Source: an uncultured bacterium | Lineage (GTDB): Bacteria > Pseudomonadota > Alphaproteobacteria > Sphingomonadales > Sphingomonadaceae | Assembly (NCBI GenBank): GCA_903884945.1 | Contig: CAISGR010000155.1 | Span: 30,397-94,396 of the forward strand | DNA: 64,000 nucleotides | Reading direction: 5' to 3' | Shown here: positions 1 through 9,446 of the stretch, in pieces | Position numbering within the stretch: position 1 is the stretch's first letter | Layout: the number at the start of each line of letters is the position of its first letter | Made by a program: the position numbers and the translations under genes | The notes under the pieces: model-generated | What the model saw: only the letters and a program-made list of their open reading frames with translations | Databases searched by the model: none | Told to the model about the DNA's origin: nothing

Positions 1-1750
1 GGTCCTTCGCGAACCACTCCCGGTACAGGAGGCGGTTGTCGACATGGGTCAGCGTCTGGTTGACGCCGAGATTGAGGCCGAGCCCGCGATCGTCCGGGTC
101 GAAATTCCAGGCAAGCTCGCCGCGCAGCGACCGGACGGTGTTGTCGATGTCATAGACGATGTTGCGCCAGTAGCGCGGCTGGTAATTCGCGGCAGTGGCG
201 GCGGCGGCCGGGTTGTTCAGCGTGAGCGTCGGCGATCCGTTGGTGACGGTATAGCTATAGCCATAGTCCGCCAGGTTGGTCGTGCCGCCGGTGGTCTCGT
301 TCATCCCGGTGTTCCATTTGAACATCCACCGGTTCTCATTGTAGTGCGCGCTCGAATTCGAGGCGCCGACGCGCAGTTTCAGCGTGTCGGTGACATCATA
401 ATGCGCCGCGCCGTTGATCAGCCAGGTGCGCCGCTTTTCCGGCTGGCCGACGACGCCGAGCTGGTAATTGCCGGTCTTGAGCGTGCCGGCATTCGCCGCC
501 GCGCCGGGGGTATAGCCCGCAGCGGGCAGCGCCAGCGCTTCGTAGCGATCCTCGTCCGACAGCTCGTGATAATAGCCGCCGAAGATCGAGACGCCGGCGC
601 GTGCGCTCGGCCGATATTCGAGCTTCGCATTCACGCTGTAGCGCTCGCGGCGCTCGTCGAACGCATAGTCCTGGACGCGCACGGGGACGGCCCGGCTGGT
701 GGACGCCGCGATGTCGCCGGTCTGCGCGCCGGCGGCGGTGTAATAGGTCCAGCCCGCGCCGGCCGTATCGCCCGGCAGGCTCGCCAGCGCGGAGGCATGG
801 AGCCGCTGATATTCGCCGGACACGACCAGCCCGAATTCGTGCCGCGCGCCGAACAGCACCGCGCCGGTCGCGTCGGCGCGGATATTGGCGTTGCGGTCGG
901 GCACCACCTTGCCGGTCTGCGAGGTCCAGCCGCCCATCGCCTGGGCGGTCAGCGACGTGCCGGTGTCGAACGCGCTCTTGGTGACGAGGTTGAGCTGGCC
1001 GCCGAGCGCATGCGGATCATATTGCGCGGTCACCGTCTTGATCGCCTGGATCTCGCCGACCAGCGACGCCGGGAGCATCGCCAGCTGCGCGCCGCGATAG
1101 CTGCTGTCGGCGCTGGCGATCTGCGCGCCATCGACCGTCACCAGGTTGTAGCGGCTGTCGAGCCCGCGGATCGTGACATATTGGTAATTGTCATGGCCCC
1201 GGCTCGAATCGCGATCCGGCATCACCGAGACGCCGGGGATGCGCCGCGCGGCTTCGACGATGTTGACGTCGGGGAGCTGGCTCACCTCGTCCTGGCTGAC
1301 CGCGTCGACGATCTGGCCGCTCCTGCGCTTCGTCTCGATGGCGCGCCGCGTCGCGAGCCGAAAGCCGGTCACCACGATATCCGCATTGCCCTCGGCACCG
1401 TCTCCGGCCGGTTCGGCGCTGGCCTGCTGGTCGCCGGCAATCAGCAGGATATGGCGCTCGTCGGCCTCGCTCACCGACAGCGCGGTGCCGGCGATCAGCT
1501 GCCGCACCGCGTCGAGCGGCGTCATGCGCCCCTTGAGCCGGGCGACACGATGGCCGGTGGCGCGATCGAACGGGAAGGAAATCTGCACGCCGGCCTGGTG
1601 GCCGACGGCGTTCAGCGCCGCCGCCAGGCCGGAGGCCGGGATGTCGAAGGAAGCGGTGCGGGCGGCGGCGGAAGCCGGGGCGGCCATGGCGATGGCGGGC
1701 GTGAGCGCAACGCCCGATAGCAACAGGCTGACAGCCGAACGACGACGCAT
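1..1750 (-). CDS. TonB-dependent receptor with STN domain (3' end outside window)
   Basis: Outer-membrane active-transport receptor; its C-terminus lies beyond the window edge and about 583 codons are visible. The reading frame starts at ATG 1750. It encodes a signal peptide ending near AMAAPASAAA (residues 21-30), then a secretin/TonB short N-terminal (STN) domain at about residues 33-103. A TonB-box-like ADIVVTG (123-129) follows, then the plug (IPGVSVMPDRD about 171-181, and TIRGLDSRYN). Downstream alternating beta-strand sequence with Tyr/Asn-rich turns fits the barrel. STN-bearing receptors often signal to FecR/FecI pairs, but none is visible here. The substrate cannot be told from the sequence. 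The 235-bp gap to the divergent CoA-transferase must hold its promoter. Confidence 0.9.
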   Translation of the reverse strand, partial: MRRRSAVSLLLSGVALTPAIAMAAPASAAARTASFDIPASGLAAALNAVGHQAGVQISFPFDRATGHRVARLKGRMTPLDAVRQLIAGTALSVSEADERHILLIAGDQQASAEPAGDGAEGNADIVVTGFRLATRRAIETKRRSGQIVDAVSQDEVSQLPDVNIVEAARRIPGVSVMPDRDSSRGHDNYQYVTIRGLDSRYNLVTVDGAQIASADSSYRGAQLAMLPASLVGEIQAIKTVTAQYDPHALGGQLNLVTKSAFDTGTSLTAQAMGGWTSQTGKVVPDRNANIRADATGAVLFGARHEFGLVVSGEYQRLHASALASLPGDTAGAGWTYYTAAGAQTGDIAASTSRAVPVRVQDYAFDERRERYSVNAKLEYRPSARAGVSIFGGYYHELSDEDRYEALALPAAGYTPGAAANAGTLKTGNYQLGVVGQPEKRRTWLINGAAHYDVTDTLKLRVGASNSSAHYNENRWMFKWNTGMNETTGGTTNLADYGYSYTVTNGSPTLTLNNPAAAATAANYQPRYWRNIVYDIDNTVRSLRGELAWNFDPDDRGLGLNLGVNQTLTHVDNRLLYREWFAKD

Positions 1751-1804
1751 ATACCGATCCCCCAGACGTGCGGCGAAACTGCCGCGTCGCAGGCTCGATG
1801 CTTC

Positions 1805-1818
1805 GGAAACCGGAAACC
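1805..1818. repeat. Tandem GGAAACC repeat upstream of TonB receptor
   Basis: Two head-to-tail copies of GGAAACC lie 55-68 bp upstream of the receptor start, in the divergent gap (1751-1985). They could be part of a regulatory site, but I see no matching -35/-10 pair. Nothing else stands out in this gap. Confidence 0.3.
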
Positions 1819-1940
1819 GCTATCGATGCGGACGACTTTTTTGCGCGATCGCGGCGGGTCGCGATGCCCCCCGCTGGCTGCGCCCGATGCACTTCCGCAT
1901 GCACGCTTCGATGCCCATCCGCCGCCCGCGGCCATTGTGA

Positions 1941-3500
<1,560 letters not shown>

Positions 3501-3542
3501 CGCCGGGCGCCGGCGCGCGGCGGGGAAGGGGGGAATGCCCGG

Positions 3543-4103
3543 GTGACGGCCTGTCTGCTCTTCTTCGCGCTGGTGCTTGCGATCAACCTGATGCCGGCCT
3601 TCGGTCCGCCGACCTGGTCGATCATCGTGCTCTATGCGCTGAATTCCGATCTCCCGCTCCCCGCGCTGATCCCGCTCGGCGCCGCTGCCGCGGCGCTTGG
3701 CCGCCTGCTGCTCGCCCGCGCCTTCCGGGCGTTCGGCAGCCGCCTGTCGGCACGGCGGCGGGAGAGCCTCGCGGCCGCCCGGGCGGCGCTGGAGCGGAAC
3801 AGGCGCGGCACGATCATCGGGCTTGGCCTGTTCGCCCTGTCGCCGGTCCCCTCGGCGCAGCTGTTCGAGGCGGCGGGCCTGATGAAGATCCGCCTGCCCG
3901 GCTTCACCGCCGCCTTTTTCCTCGGGCGGCTCCTGTCCTACACTATCTACGCGCTGACGGCGCGCACGGTGCAGGACACCAGCGTGGGGGCAGCCTTCGG
4001 CCGGACGCTCACCAGCCCCTCGGGGATCCTGATTCAGCTCGCCGCGATCGGCCTGCTGGTCATGCTGGGCCGGGTCGATTGGGCCGCCCGCCTGCGCCGC
4101 TGA
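3543..4103 (+). CDS. Small VTT/DedA-like integral membrane protein
   Basis: A 186-residue inner-membrane protein starting at GTG 3543 after a purine-rich GGGGAAGGGGGG. The overlapping ATG at 3535 is out of frame and stops at once. It has about four hydrophobic segments (about 3-30, 38-58, 92-115 and 160-180). A central FALSPVPSAQLFEAAGL loop resembles the re-entrant proline motif of VTT/DedA proteins. A basic, Arg-rich stretch (about 60-90) would face the cytoplasm. The function is unknown; DedA relatives have been linked to lipid translocation and membrane potential. The family call is tentative. Confidence 0.6.
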   Translation: MTACLLFFALVLAINLMPAFGPPTWSIIVLYALNSDLPLPALIPLGAAAAALGRLLLARAFRAFGSRLSARRRESLAAARAALERNRRGTIIGLGLFALSPVPSAQLFEAAGLMKIRLPGFTAAFFLGRLLSYTIYALTARTVQDTSVGAAFGRTLTSPSGILIQLAAIGLLVMLGRVDWAARLRR

Positions 4104-4104
4104 G

Positions 4105-4133
4105 GCGAGCCGGCCTCGCCGGAGGCCGGTCGC
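4105..4133. terminator. GC-rich hairpin between convergent genes
   Basis: Perfect 8-bp stem CCGGCCTC / GAGGCCGG with a GCCG loop, extended by GCGA/TCGC. It sits between two convergent stop codons with no T-run, so a bidirectional terminator is likely but unproven. Confidence 0.5.
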
Positions 4134-4143
4134 CCCGTTCGCG

Positions 4144-4947
4144 TCAGGCCGTCACCGCCGCGCGGTAGCGCGGCGCGACCTCCCGGTTGGAGAGCTTGCC
4201 GTCCATCGCGCGGCGCGCGGCGTCGAAGGCGAGCCACTGGCCTTCATCGGCGAGCGGCGGGATGGTGATCGTCTCGCCGCGCTCGAAGCCGAGCAGCGCC
4301 GCGTCGACCAGGTCGCCCGCGTCCATCACCCATTCGACCGGGAAGCTGTCGACATCCTTGCCCGAGCGCTCCCAGATCTCGGTGCGCGTCGCCCCCGGCA
4401 GCACTGCCTGGACGCGCACCCCGAGCGGCTCGAGCTGCTGGGCGAGCGAGATGCTCAGGTTCAGTACGAATGCCTTGGAGCCGCTGTACACGCCGTCGAA
4501 CATCTCGGGCGCGAGTGCGAGCACGGAGGCAATGGTGATGATCCCGCCCGCCTTGCGCTGGGCGAACGCCTTGCCGGCCGCGCCGGCGAGCAAGGTCGGC
4601 GCGGCCACGTTGAGCGCGATCAGGCGCTCGACCTGGTCGATCCCGCTGTCGAGCAGGCCGCCGGTCAGCGACATGCCGGCATTGTTGACCAGCAGCGTGA
4701 TCGCCGCGTCGTCGGCCAGCCGCGCTTCGACCCGGGCGAGATCGTCGCGACGCGTCAGGTCGGCCGGCAGCACGTCGATCGTCCGGCCGGTCTCGTCGCG
4801 CAGCCGTGCCGCCAGCGCCTCCATGCGCCCTGCGTCGCGCGCGACGAGGATCAGGTCGTAACCGCGACGGGCGAGGCGGTCGGCATAGACGGCGCCGAGG
4901 CCGGTCGATGCGCCGGTGATGAGCGCGGTGCCAGGAATATGTGCCAT
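4144..4947 (-). CDS. SDR-family NAD(P)-dependent oxidoreductase
   Basis: A cytosolic classical short-chain dehydrogenase of 267 residues. It carries the dinucleotide motif TGASTGLG (11-18), NNAG (88-91) and the catalytic set Ser141, Tyr154 and Lys158 (YSGSK). I chose ATG 4947 because GGAG precedes it and the protein then starts at the usual distance from the Rossmann motif. An in-frame ATG at 4989 would run through the divergent promoter. The substrate is not evident. It diverges from an HxlR regulator across a palindromic operator, so that regulator very likely controls it. Confidence 0.88.
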   Translation of the reverse strand: MAHIPGTALITGASTGLGAVYADRLARRGYDLILVARDAGRMEALAARLRDETGRTIDVLPADLTRRDDLARVEARLADDAAITLLVNNAGMSLTGGLLDSGIDQVERLIALNVAAPTLLAGAAGKAFAQRKAGGIITIASVLALAPEMFDGVYSGSKAFVLNLSISLAQQLEPLGVRVQAVLPGATRTEIWERSGKDVDSFPVEWVMDAGDLVDAALLGFERGETITIPPLADEGQWLAFDAARRAMDGKLSNREVAPRYRAAVTA

Positions 4948-4983
4948 GATGAATCTCCAGTTCGGCCCGGTCATCCGAGCGAC

Positions 4984-5018
4984 TTGCATAATGATAGGAA
5001 GTCACTATCATTGTGCAA
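4984..5018. promoter_or_regulatory. Palindromic operator with symmetric divergent promoters
   Basis: A 35-bp inverted repeat with 14-bp arms and one mismatch: TTGCA-T/C-AATGATAG, a 7-bp spacer, then the complement. Each arm holds a -35-like hexamer (TTGCAT forward, TTGCAC reverse) and each opposite arm the -10 hexamer TATCAT, both with a 16-bp spacer. Two face-to-face promoters therefore occupy the same DNA. The forward start point would fall at or next to ATG 5018. Confidence 0.7.
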
Positions 5019-5461
5019 TGGACAACGCGAAATATTCCGGCGGGCCCTGCCCGATCGCGCGCGGGCTGGCCCGCATGGGCGATGCATGGAGCATGATGAT
5101 CCTGCGCGACGCGGGCAGCGGCGCGACGCGCTTCGATCAGTTCCAGAAGAATCTCGGCATCGCGCCGAACATCCTGACGCGCCGCCTCGCCGCGCTGACC
5201 GAAAATGGTCTGCTCGCGCGCCGCCGCTACAGCGATCACCCGCCGCGCGACGACTATGTCCTCACCGCCGCCGGGCGCGATTTCCTGCCGGTCCTCTACG
5301 CCCTTGGCGCATGGGGCGCGCGCAACTTCGGTGACGATGCCGTGTCGCGGCTGGTGCAGGCCGGAAGCGGCGCGGCGGTGGAGCCGGTCGTGGTCGATCG
5401 TGCCACCGGTGCCGCGCTCGCCGGGATGGACCTGCGCATCGAGCGCCCGGCCGAGGCGTAG
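5018..5461 (+). CDS. HxlR-family winged-helix transcriptional regulator
   Basis: A dimeric MarR-like DNA-binding regulator of 147 residues. It has the HxlR hallmark CPIARGLARMGDAWSMMILR at the N-terminus, a recognition-helix region NLGIAPNILTRRLAAL and a wing with Arg/His and DDYVLT. ATG 5018 is the only start that gives the normal HxlR N-terminus. It lies inside the right arm of the upstream palindrome, and no Shine-Dalgarno sequence precedes it, so the mRNA is probably leaderless. It likely represses itself and the divergent SDR gene; the inducer is unknown, with electrophiles common in this family. Confidence 0.88.
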   Translation: MDNAKYSGGPCPIARGLARMGDAWSMMILRDAGSGATRFDQFQKNLGIAPNILTRRLAALTENGLLARRRYSDHPPRDDYVLTAAGRDFLPVLYALGAWGARNFGDDAVSRLVQAGSGAAVEPVVVDRATGAALAGMDLRIERPAEA

Positions 5462-5468
5462 CGCCGGC

Positions 5469-6560
5469 TCAAAGCGGCGGCGCGATCCCGGGCACGGGGA
5501 TCACGTCGAAAGCCACCACGATCCGTTCGCCCTCGGCCGGTGCGGTCGCATGCACTGTCGCGGAGGGAAACAGGATCAGCCTGCCCGGTTCCGGTGCCAC
5601 CGTGACGGTATCGCCACAGGGATTGATGCCGTCGCGGTCGGGCACCCCGAGCAGCAGCGGTCCGCCGCCGCCGAGATGGACGACGCCGCTCACCCAGCCC
5701 GCGGGATGCCGGTGCGCCGCCTGCCGGCCGGCCCGGTTATAGACCACCGCCCAGGCCCGCAGCGCCGCCGCTTGGGGGCGCCCGCGCACGAAGCCATGGC
5801 TGCCGGTCAGCTGCGCCGCATATTGGTCGACTGCCGCGCGGATCGCGCCGAGCAGCGCCGGGGTCGCGACGTCCCCGGGCCGGACCAGCGCCTCGGTCTG
5901 CCGCCCGCCATGAGTCGATTTCCCCGGCGGATCCGCGCGCAGCGTGTCGTTGGCCAGGATTTCGCGGCGCAGGCCGGCCGGGTCGATCGCGATCGCGTCG
6001 ATGCGCAGGAACTGGTCGAGCCCGATCGTCTCGCGCGCCTCCCCGGTCCGTCCCAGCAGCGCCAGGGCGCGCGCGCGGTGGTGGAGCGCGCCGGCATCCC
6101 CCGGGCGCGTCGCCAGCAGCTGCTCGGCGACCGCGAGCAGCGCGTCGGGCGGGGCGCCGCCGGGCCGCTCGGCGAGATAGTCGAGCAGGCCGGGCAGGCT
6201 TGCGTCGCTCGCATCGGCGATGGTGCGCGCTTCGTCCCAGCAACCGAGGCGCACCAGCAGCGGAAAGCGCTCGATCCCCGATGCGCCCGCCGCCCCCGCC
6301 AGGGCCGCCAGCGCGCCCGCGCGATCCCCCGTCCGCCGCCGGGCTTCCGCGAGGGCCAGGCTGAAAAAGGGGTGGTCGGGAAAGCGTGCCGCCGCGTCGG
6401 ACCAGTGCCCGGCCAGCGCCTCGATCCGCCCGGTCGCCGCGATGGCGCCGCCGAGCGCCCGCCACAGCGCCGGATCGTCGGGATGGCGGGTCAGCGCCGC
6501 CCGGGCCAGGTCGACGCGACCCTGCGCCCGGCTCGGCGGCGGCGGCTCGATCCAGCGCAT
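5469..6560 (-). CDS. 2OG-Fe(II) oxygenase-like protein with TPR-like N-terminus
   Basis: A 363-residue protein. About 200 N-terminal residues are Ala-rich helical repeats resembling TPRs (ARAALTRHPDDPALWRALGG, ALHHRARALALLGRTGEA). The C-terminal 150 residues match the putative 2-oxoglutarate/Fe(II) oxygenase type: HRHPAGWVSGVVHL supplies metal ligands. LILFPSATVHATAP and ERIVVAFDV supply the distal His and the 2OG-binding Arg. Substrate unknown; related proteins are often annotated as prolyl-hydroxylase-like. It converges with the HxlR gene, only 7 bp away. Confidence 0.7.
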   Translation of the reverse strand: MRWIEPPPPSRAQGRVDLARAALTRHPDDPALWRALGGAIAATGRIEALAGHWSDAAARFPDHPFFSLALAEARRRTGDRAGALAALAGAAGASGIERFPLLVRLGCWDEARTIADASDASLPGLLDYLAERPGGAPPDALLAVAEQLLATRPGDAGALHHRARALALLGRTGEARETIGLDQFLRIDAIAIDPAGLRREILANDTLRADPPGKSTHGGRQTEALVRPGDVATPALLGAIRAAVDQYAAQLTGSHGFVRGRPQAAALRAWAVVYNRAGRQAAHRHPAGWVSGVVHLGGGGPLLLGVPDRDGINPCGDTVTVAPEPGRLILFPSATVHATAPAEGERIVVAFDVIPVPGIAPPL

Positions 6561-6750
6561 CAGGCCGCCGCGATCCCGGCCGGGGCCGGCTTTGCCATGC
6601 GCGCCGGCAGCAAGGTCATGCTCCGCTCCATCGCGCGCCTTCTATCGGAGCGGCCGATCGGCGAACAGTCCGGCCGCCGCCTGCCGCGCCTGCCCGCCGG
6701 CGCGCGGCGGGGGCTGGTCTTGCCGCGGCCGATCGGGCACCGTCCGGCCG

Positions 6751-7368
6751 ATGGCGATCGAAACCCTTATTGCCCGCTACGGCCTTGCCGCGATCTTCCT
6801 CGGCGCGGGGATCGAGGGCGAGACCAGCGTCATCGCCGGTGGCGTGCTCGCCCATCGCCATTATCTCCCGCTCTGGGGCGTGGTGGTCGCCGCGGCGCTC
6901 GGGTCCTGCGTCGCGGACCAGCTGTTCTTTGCCGCGGGCCGCTATTTCCGCGACAATCGTCGCGTCCGCGCGATGACCGCGAAGCCGGCCTTCGCCAGGG
7001 CGCTGGTCACGCTGGAGCGGCACCCGGTCCTGTTCGTCACCGGCTTCCGCTTCCTTTATGGCCTGCGCACCGTCAGTCCCGTGGCGATCGGCACGTCGCA
7101 GGTCCCGGCGCAGACCTTCATGCTGCTCAACGCGCTTTCCGCCGCGGTCTGGGCGATCCTGTTCACCGGCATCGGCTATGGCTTTGGCGACGGGATCGAG
7201 CGGCTGTTCGGCGGCTTCCTCTCCGCCGATCATCTCCTCCCGCTCGCGGCCGTCGCTATCCTGTTCCTGATCGCCGTCGCCCAGCTCGTGCGCTGGCTGC
7301 ACCATCGCTATGCCGACCGGTGCGAACGCGCCGCGGCGTCGCGCGCGCTCGATCGAAAGCCTGCCTGA
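6751..7368 (+). CDS. DedA/VTT-family integral membrane protein
   Basis: A 205-residue inner-membrane protein. ATG 6751 starts the DedA-like beginning MAIETLIARYGLAAIFLGAG, followed by the conserved acidic/glycine stretch EGETSVIAGGVLA. The second half of the VTT repeat has FRFLYGLRTVSPVAIGTS, and a C-terminal helix runs at about 165-185. Family members act in membrane homeostasis, proposed as proton-coupled lipid scramblases/flippases. The frame is open far upstream, but that stretch is antisense to the oxygenase gene. No clear ribosome-binding site is seen. Confidence 0.85.
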   Translation: MAIETLIARYGLAAIFLGAGIEGETSVIAGGVLAHRHYLPLWGVVVAAALGSCVADQLFFAAGRYFRDNRRVRAMTAKPAFARALVTLERHPVLFVTGFRFLYGLRTVSPVAIGTSQVPAQTFMLLNALSAAVWAILFTGIGYGFGDGIERLFGGFLSADHLLPLAAVAILFLIAVAQLVRWLHHRYADRCERAAASRALDRKPA

Positions 7369-7426
7369 ACGGGGTGGTGCCCGCCATGCGTCACCGTTCC
7401 CCTTCACGCCCCCTTCGCTGCGCTCT

Positions 7427-7440
7427 ATGCAATTATGCAT
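7427..7440. promoter_or_regulatory. ATGCA-ATTA-TGCAT palindrome at LysR start
   Basis: Perfect 5-bp arms with a 4-bp spacer, covering both possible start codons (7427 and 7439). A 12/14 match occurs at 9406-9419 (read on the minus strand), upstream of the quinone reductase. This is a candidate operator for the LysR regulator. Confidence 0.5.
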
Positions 7441-8320
7441 GAAGCGACTCGACTGGGACGATCTCCGCCTGTTCCTCGCGATCGCGCGCGCGGGCACGCT
7501 GACCGCCGCGGCCGAGCGGCTGCAGCTCAGCCAGCCGACCGCCGGGCGGCGGCTGCGGGGCCTCGAACAGGCCTGTGGCGTGGCCCTGTTCCAGCGCACC
7601 CCCGCGGGTTTCCGGCTGACGGACGAAGGCGCGGCGATGCTGCCGCGTGCCGAGCGCATGGAGGAGGAGACGCTGGCGCTCGAGCGCCAGTTCGTCGGCA
7701 GTGACCGGGCCCTGCAGGGCCAGCTGCGGCTGTCCTCTTCCGACTGGTTCGGCCGGATCGTGCTGGCCCCGCACATCGCGACCTTCGTCGCGCTGCATCC
7801 GCAGGTGACGGTCGAATTGATCACTGATTTCCGCCTGCTCGATCTCGACCGGCGCGAGGCCGATCTCGTCTTCCGCCTCGCGGCGTTTCACGGGCCGGAC
7901 ATCGTCCAGCGCCGCTTCGTCCATGTCCGTTACGGGCTGTTTGCCGCGCGCGCCTATCTCGACCGGGTCGGCCCCGATGGCGCCGCGGCCGACGGGGCCC
8001 GGCACCGGCTGGTTTCGATGGACAGCCGGTTCGAGGCGCTGCCGGACGTCGCCTGGCTGCGGGATCGCTATCCCGAAGCGCGGCTGTCGGTGCGCAGCAA
8101 CAACCGCGAGGTGCAGGCCGAGGCGTGCCGGCACGGTGCCGGCCTTGCCGTGCTGCCGCGTGTGATGGGCGCGCAATATGGCCTGGAAGACCTGACCCGG
8201 GCGGGCGACGAGCCGCCCGGGCGCGATATCTGGCTCGGCTATCATGCCGATCTCAAGCGCCTCGGGCGCCTGCGGTCGATGGTCGATCACCTCTCCGCCG
8301 GGATCGGCGGCACGATCTGA
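7439..8320 (+). CDS. LysR-family transcriptional regulator
   Basis: A 293-residue LysR-type regulator. The N-terminal winged helix-turn-helix is DDLRLFLAIARAGTLTAAAE followed by LSQPTAGRRLRGLEQ and LFQRTPAGFRLT. A linker helix and a periplasmic-binding-like effector domain (about 90-290) follow. I prefer ATG 7439 because MKRLDWDDL is the usual subfamily beginning; ATG 7427 would add four residues. It converges with a quinone reductase gene whose upstream region holds a copy of the palindrome found at this start. Control of that gene and autoregulation are inferred. The effector is unknown. Confidence 0.88.
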   Translation: MKRLDWDDLRLFLAIARAGTLTAAAERLQLSQPTAGRRLRGLEQACGVALFQRTPAGFRLTDEGAAMLPRAERMEEETLALERQFVGSDRALQGQLRLSSSDWFGRIVLAPHIATFVALHPQVTVELITDFRLLDLDRREADLVFRLAAFHGPDIVQRRFVHVRYGLFAARAYLDRVGPDGAAADGARHRLVSMDSRFEALPDVAWLRDRYPEARLSVRSNNREVQAEACRHGAGLAVLPRVMGAQYGLEDLTRAGDEPPGRDIWLGYHADLKRLGRLRSMVDHLSAGIGGTI

Positions 8321-8326
8321 GCGCGG

Positions 8327-9328
8327 CTACGGTCCCGGATCGATGTCGACCACCAGCTTGCCCGTTGCGCTCCGGCCGGCAAGGGCGTCATGCGCGTCGC
8401 TCACCGTCTCCAGCGTGAAGCGCCGCGCATCGACCCGGGGGAGCAGCTTGCCCGCCTCGGCCAGGCGCGTCGCTTCCGCCATGATCGCGCCCTGCACCCG
8501 GCGGTTCCGGCCGCTCAGCAGCGGTGCCAGGGTGAAGACGCCCGAATAGGTCGCTGCCTTGAAGGATAACGGGGCAAGGCTGTGCGTGCCCCAGCCGAGG
8601 CAACTCACCACATGGCCGAACTGCGCCACCGCCGCGAAGGATGCGTCGAGGATCGCGCCGCCGCCGGTATCGTAGACCAGCTCGAAGCCCGCGCCCCCGC
8701 TGTGGCGCGCGACATAGTCCGCCACCGGCTCGGCATAGTCGATCGGCGTCGCGCCCAGCGCGCGGATCGCATCCGCGCTGGCCGCGCTGCCGGTCGCATG
8801 GACCTCGGCACCGAAGGCCCGGGCGATCTGGATCGCCATGCTGCCGACGCCGCCCGCGCCGCCCTGCACCAGCACGCGCTGGCCCCGGCGCACCTGGGCG
8901 CGGTCGACCAGTCCTTCCCAGGCGGTGATGAAGATCAGCGGCAGCGCCGCCGCCTCGCGCATCGAGAGATTGTCGGGCTTGATCGCCAGCGTGTCGGCAT
9001 CGACCGCGACATAGCCCGCCAGCGATCCCGGCAGGCCGCCGACGCCGCCGATCATGCCATAGACCGCGTCGCCGGGCCGGAAGCGCTCGACGCCGGCGCC
9101 GACCGCCTCGACCATGCCCGCCATGTCGAGCCCGAGGATCGCGGGCAGCGGATGCCGGGCATGCGCCGCCGCCTCGCTGCGGATCTTGGCGTCGAGCGGG
9201 TTCACCCCGCTCGCGGCGACGCGGACCAGCACTTCCCCGGGCCCGGGGTCGGGCCGGGCGATCTCGCGAAGCTCGAACGGCCCGTCGCGGCGCGAGACGA
9301 TGGCGGCTTTCATGGTGGGTTGGGTCAT
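8327..9328 (-). CDS. NADP-dependent zinc-less quinone oxidoreductase (MDR family)
   Basis: A medium-chain dehydrogenase/reductase of 333 residues, quinone-reductase type. The N-terminal GroES-like fold has GEVLVRVAASGVNPLDAKIR, and the Rossmann fold has VLVQGGAGGVGSMAIQIA. The structural and catalytic zinc cysteines of alcohol dehydrogenases are absent. It would use NADPH to reduce quinones or activated alkenes in the cytosol. ATG 9328 follows GGGAG; ATG 9313 (MKAAIVS) is an alternative. A palindrome 78-91 bp upstream matches one at the neighbouring LysR start, which points to LysR control. Confidence 0.88.
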   Translation of the reverse strand: MTQPTMKAAIVSRRDGPFELREIARPDPGPGEVLVRVAASGVNPLDAKIRSEAAAHARHPLPAILGLDMAGMVEAVGAGVERFRPGDAVYGMIGGVGGLPGSLAGYVAVDADTLAIKPDNLSMREAAALPLIFITAWEGLVDRAQVRRGQRVLVQGGAGGVGSMAIQIARAFGAEVHATGSAASADAIRALGATPIDYAEPVADYVARHSGGAGFELVYDTGGGAILDASFAAVAQFGHVVSCLGWGTHSLAPLSFKAATYSGVFTLAPLLSGRNRRVQGAIMAEATRLAEAGKLLPRVDARRFTLETVSDAHDALAGRSATGKLVVDIDPGP

Positions 9329-9405
9329 GGCGGATGCTCCCGAAGTCGAAGCGGGATATCGCCCTTCCGGATGCGCCCCGCCACGCCGGAGATCGCATGG
9401 CCCTC

Positions 9406-9419
9406 ATGCGTTATTGCAT
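9406..9419 (-). promoter_or_regulatory. Candidate LysR operator upstream of quinone reductase
   Basis: ATGCGTTATTGCAT; on the minus strand it reads ATGCAATAACGCAT, 12/14 identical to the palindrome at 7427-7440. It lies 78 bp upstream of the quinone reductase start, a normal LysR recognition-site distance. Confidence 0.45.
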
Positions 9420-9446
9420 GGCGCGCCGGCTCCCGCGCGCTGCGGT

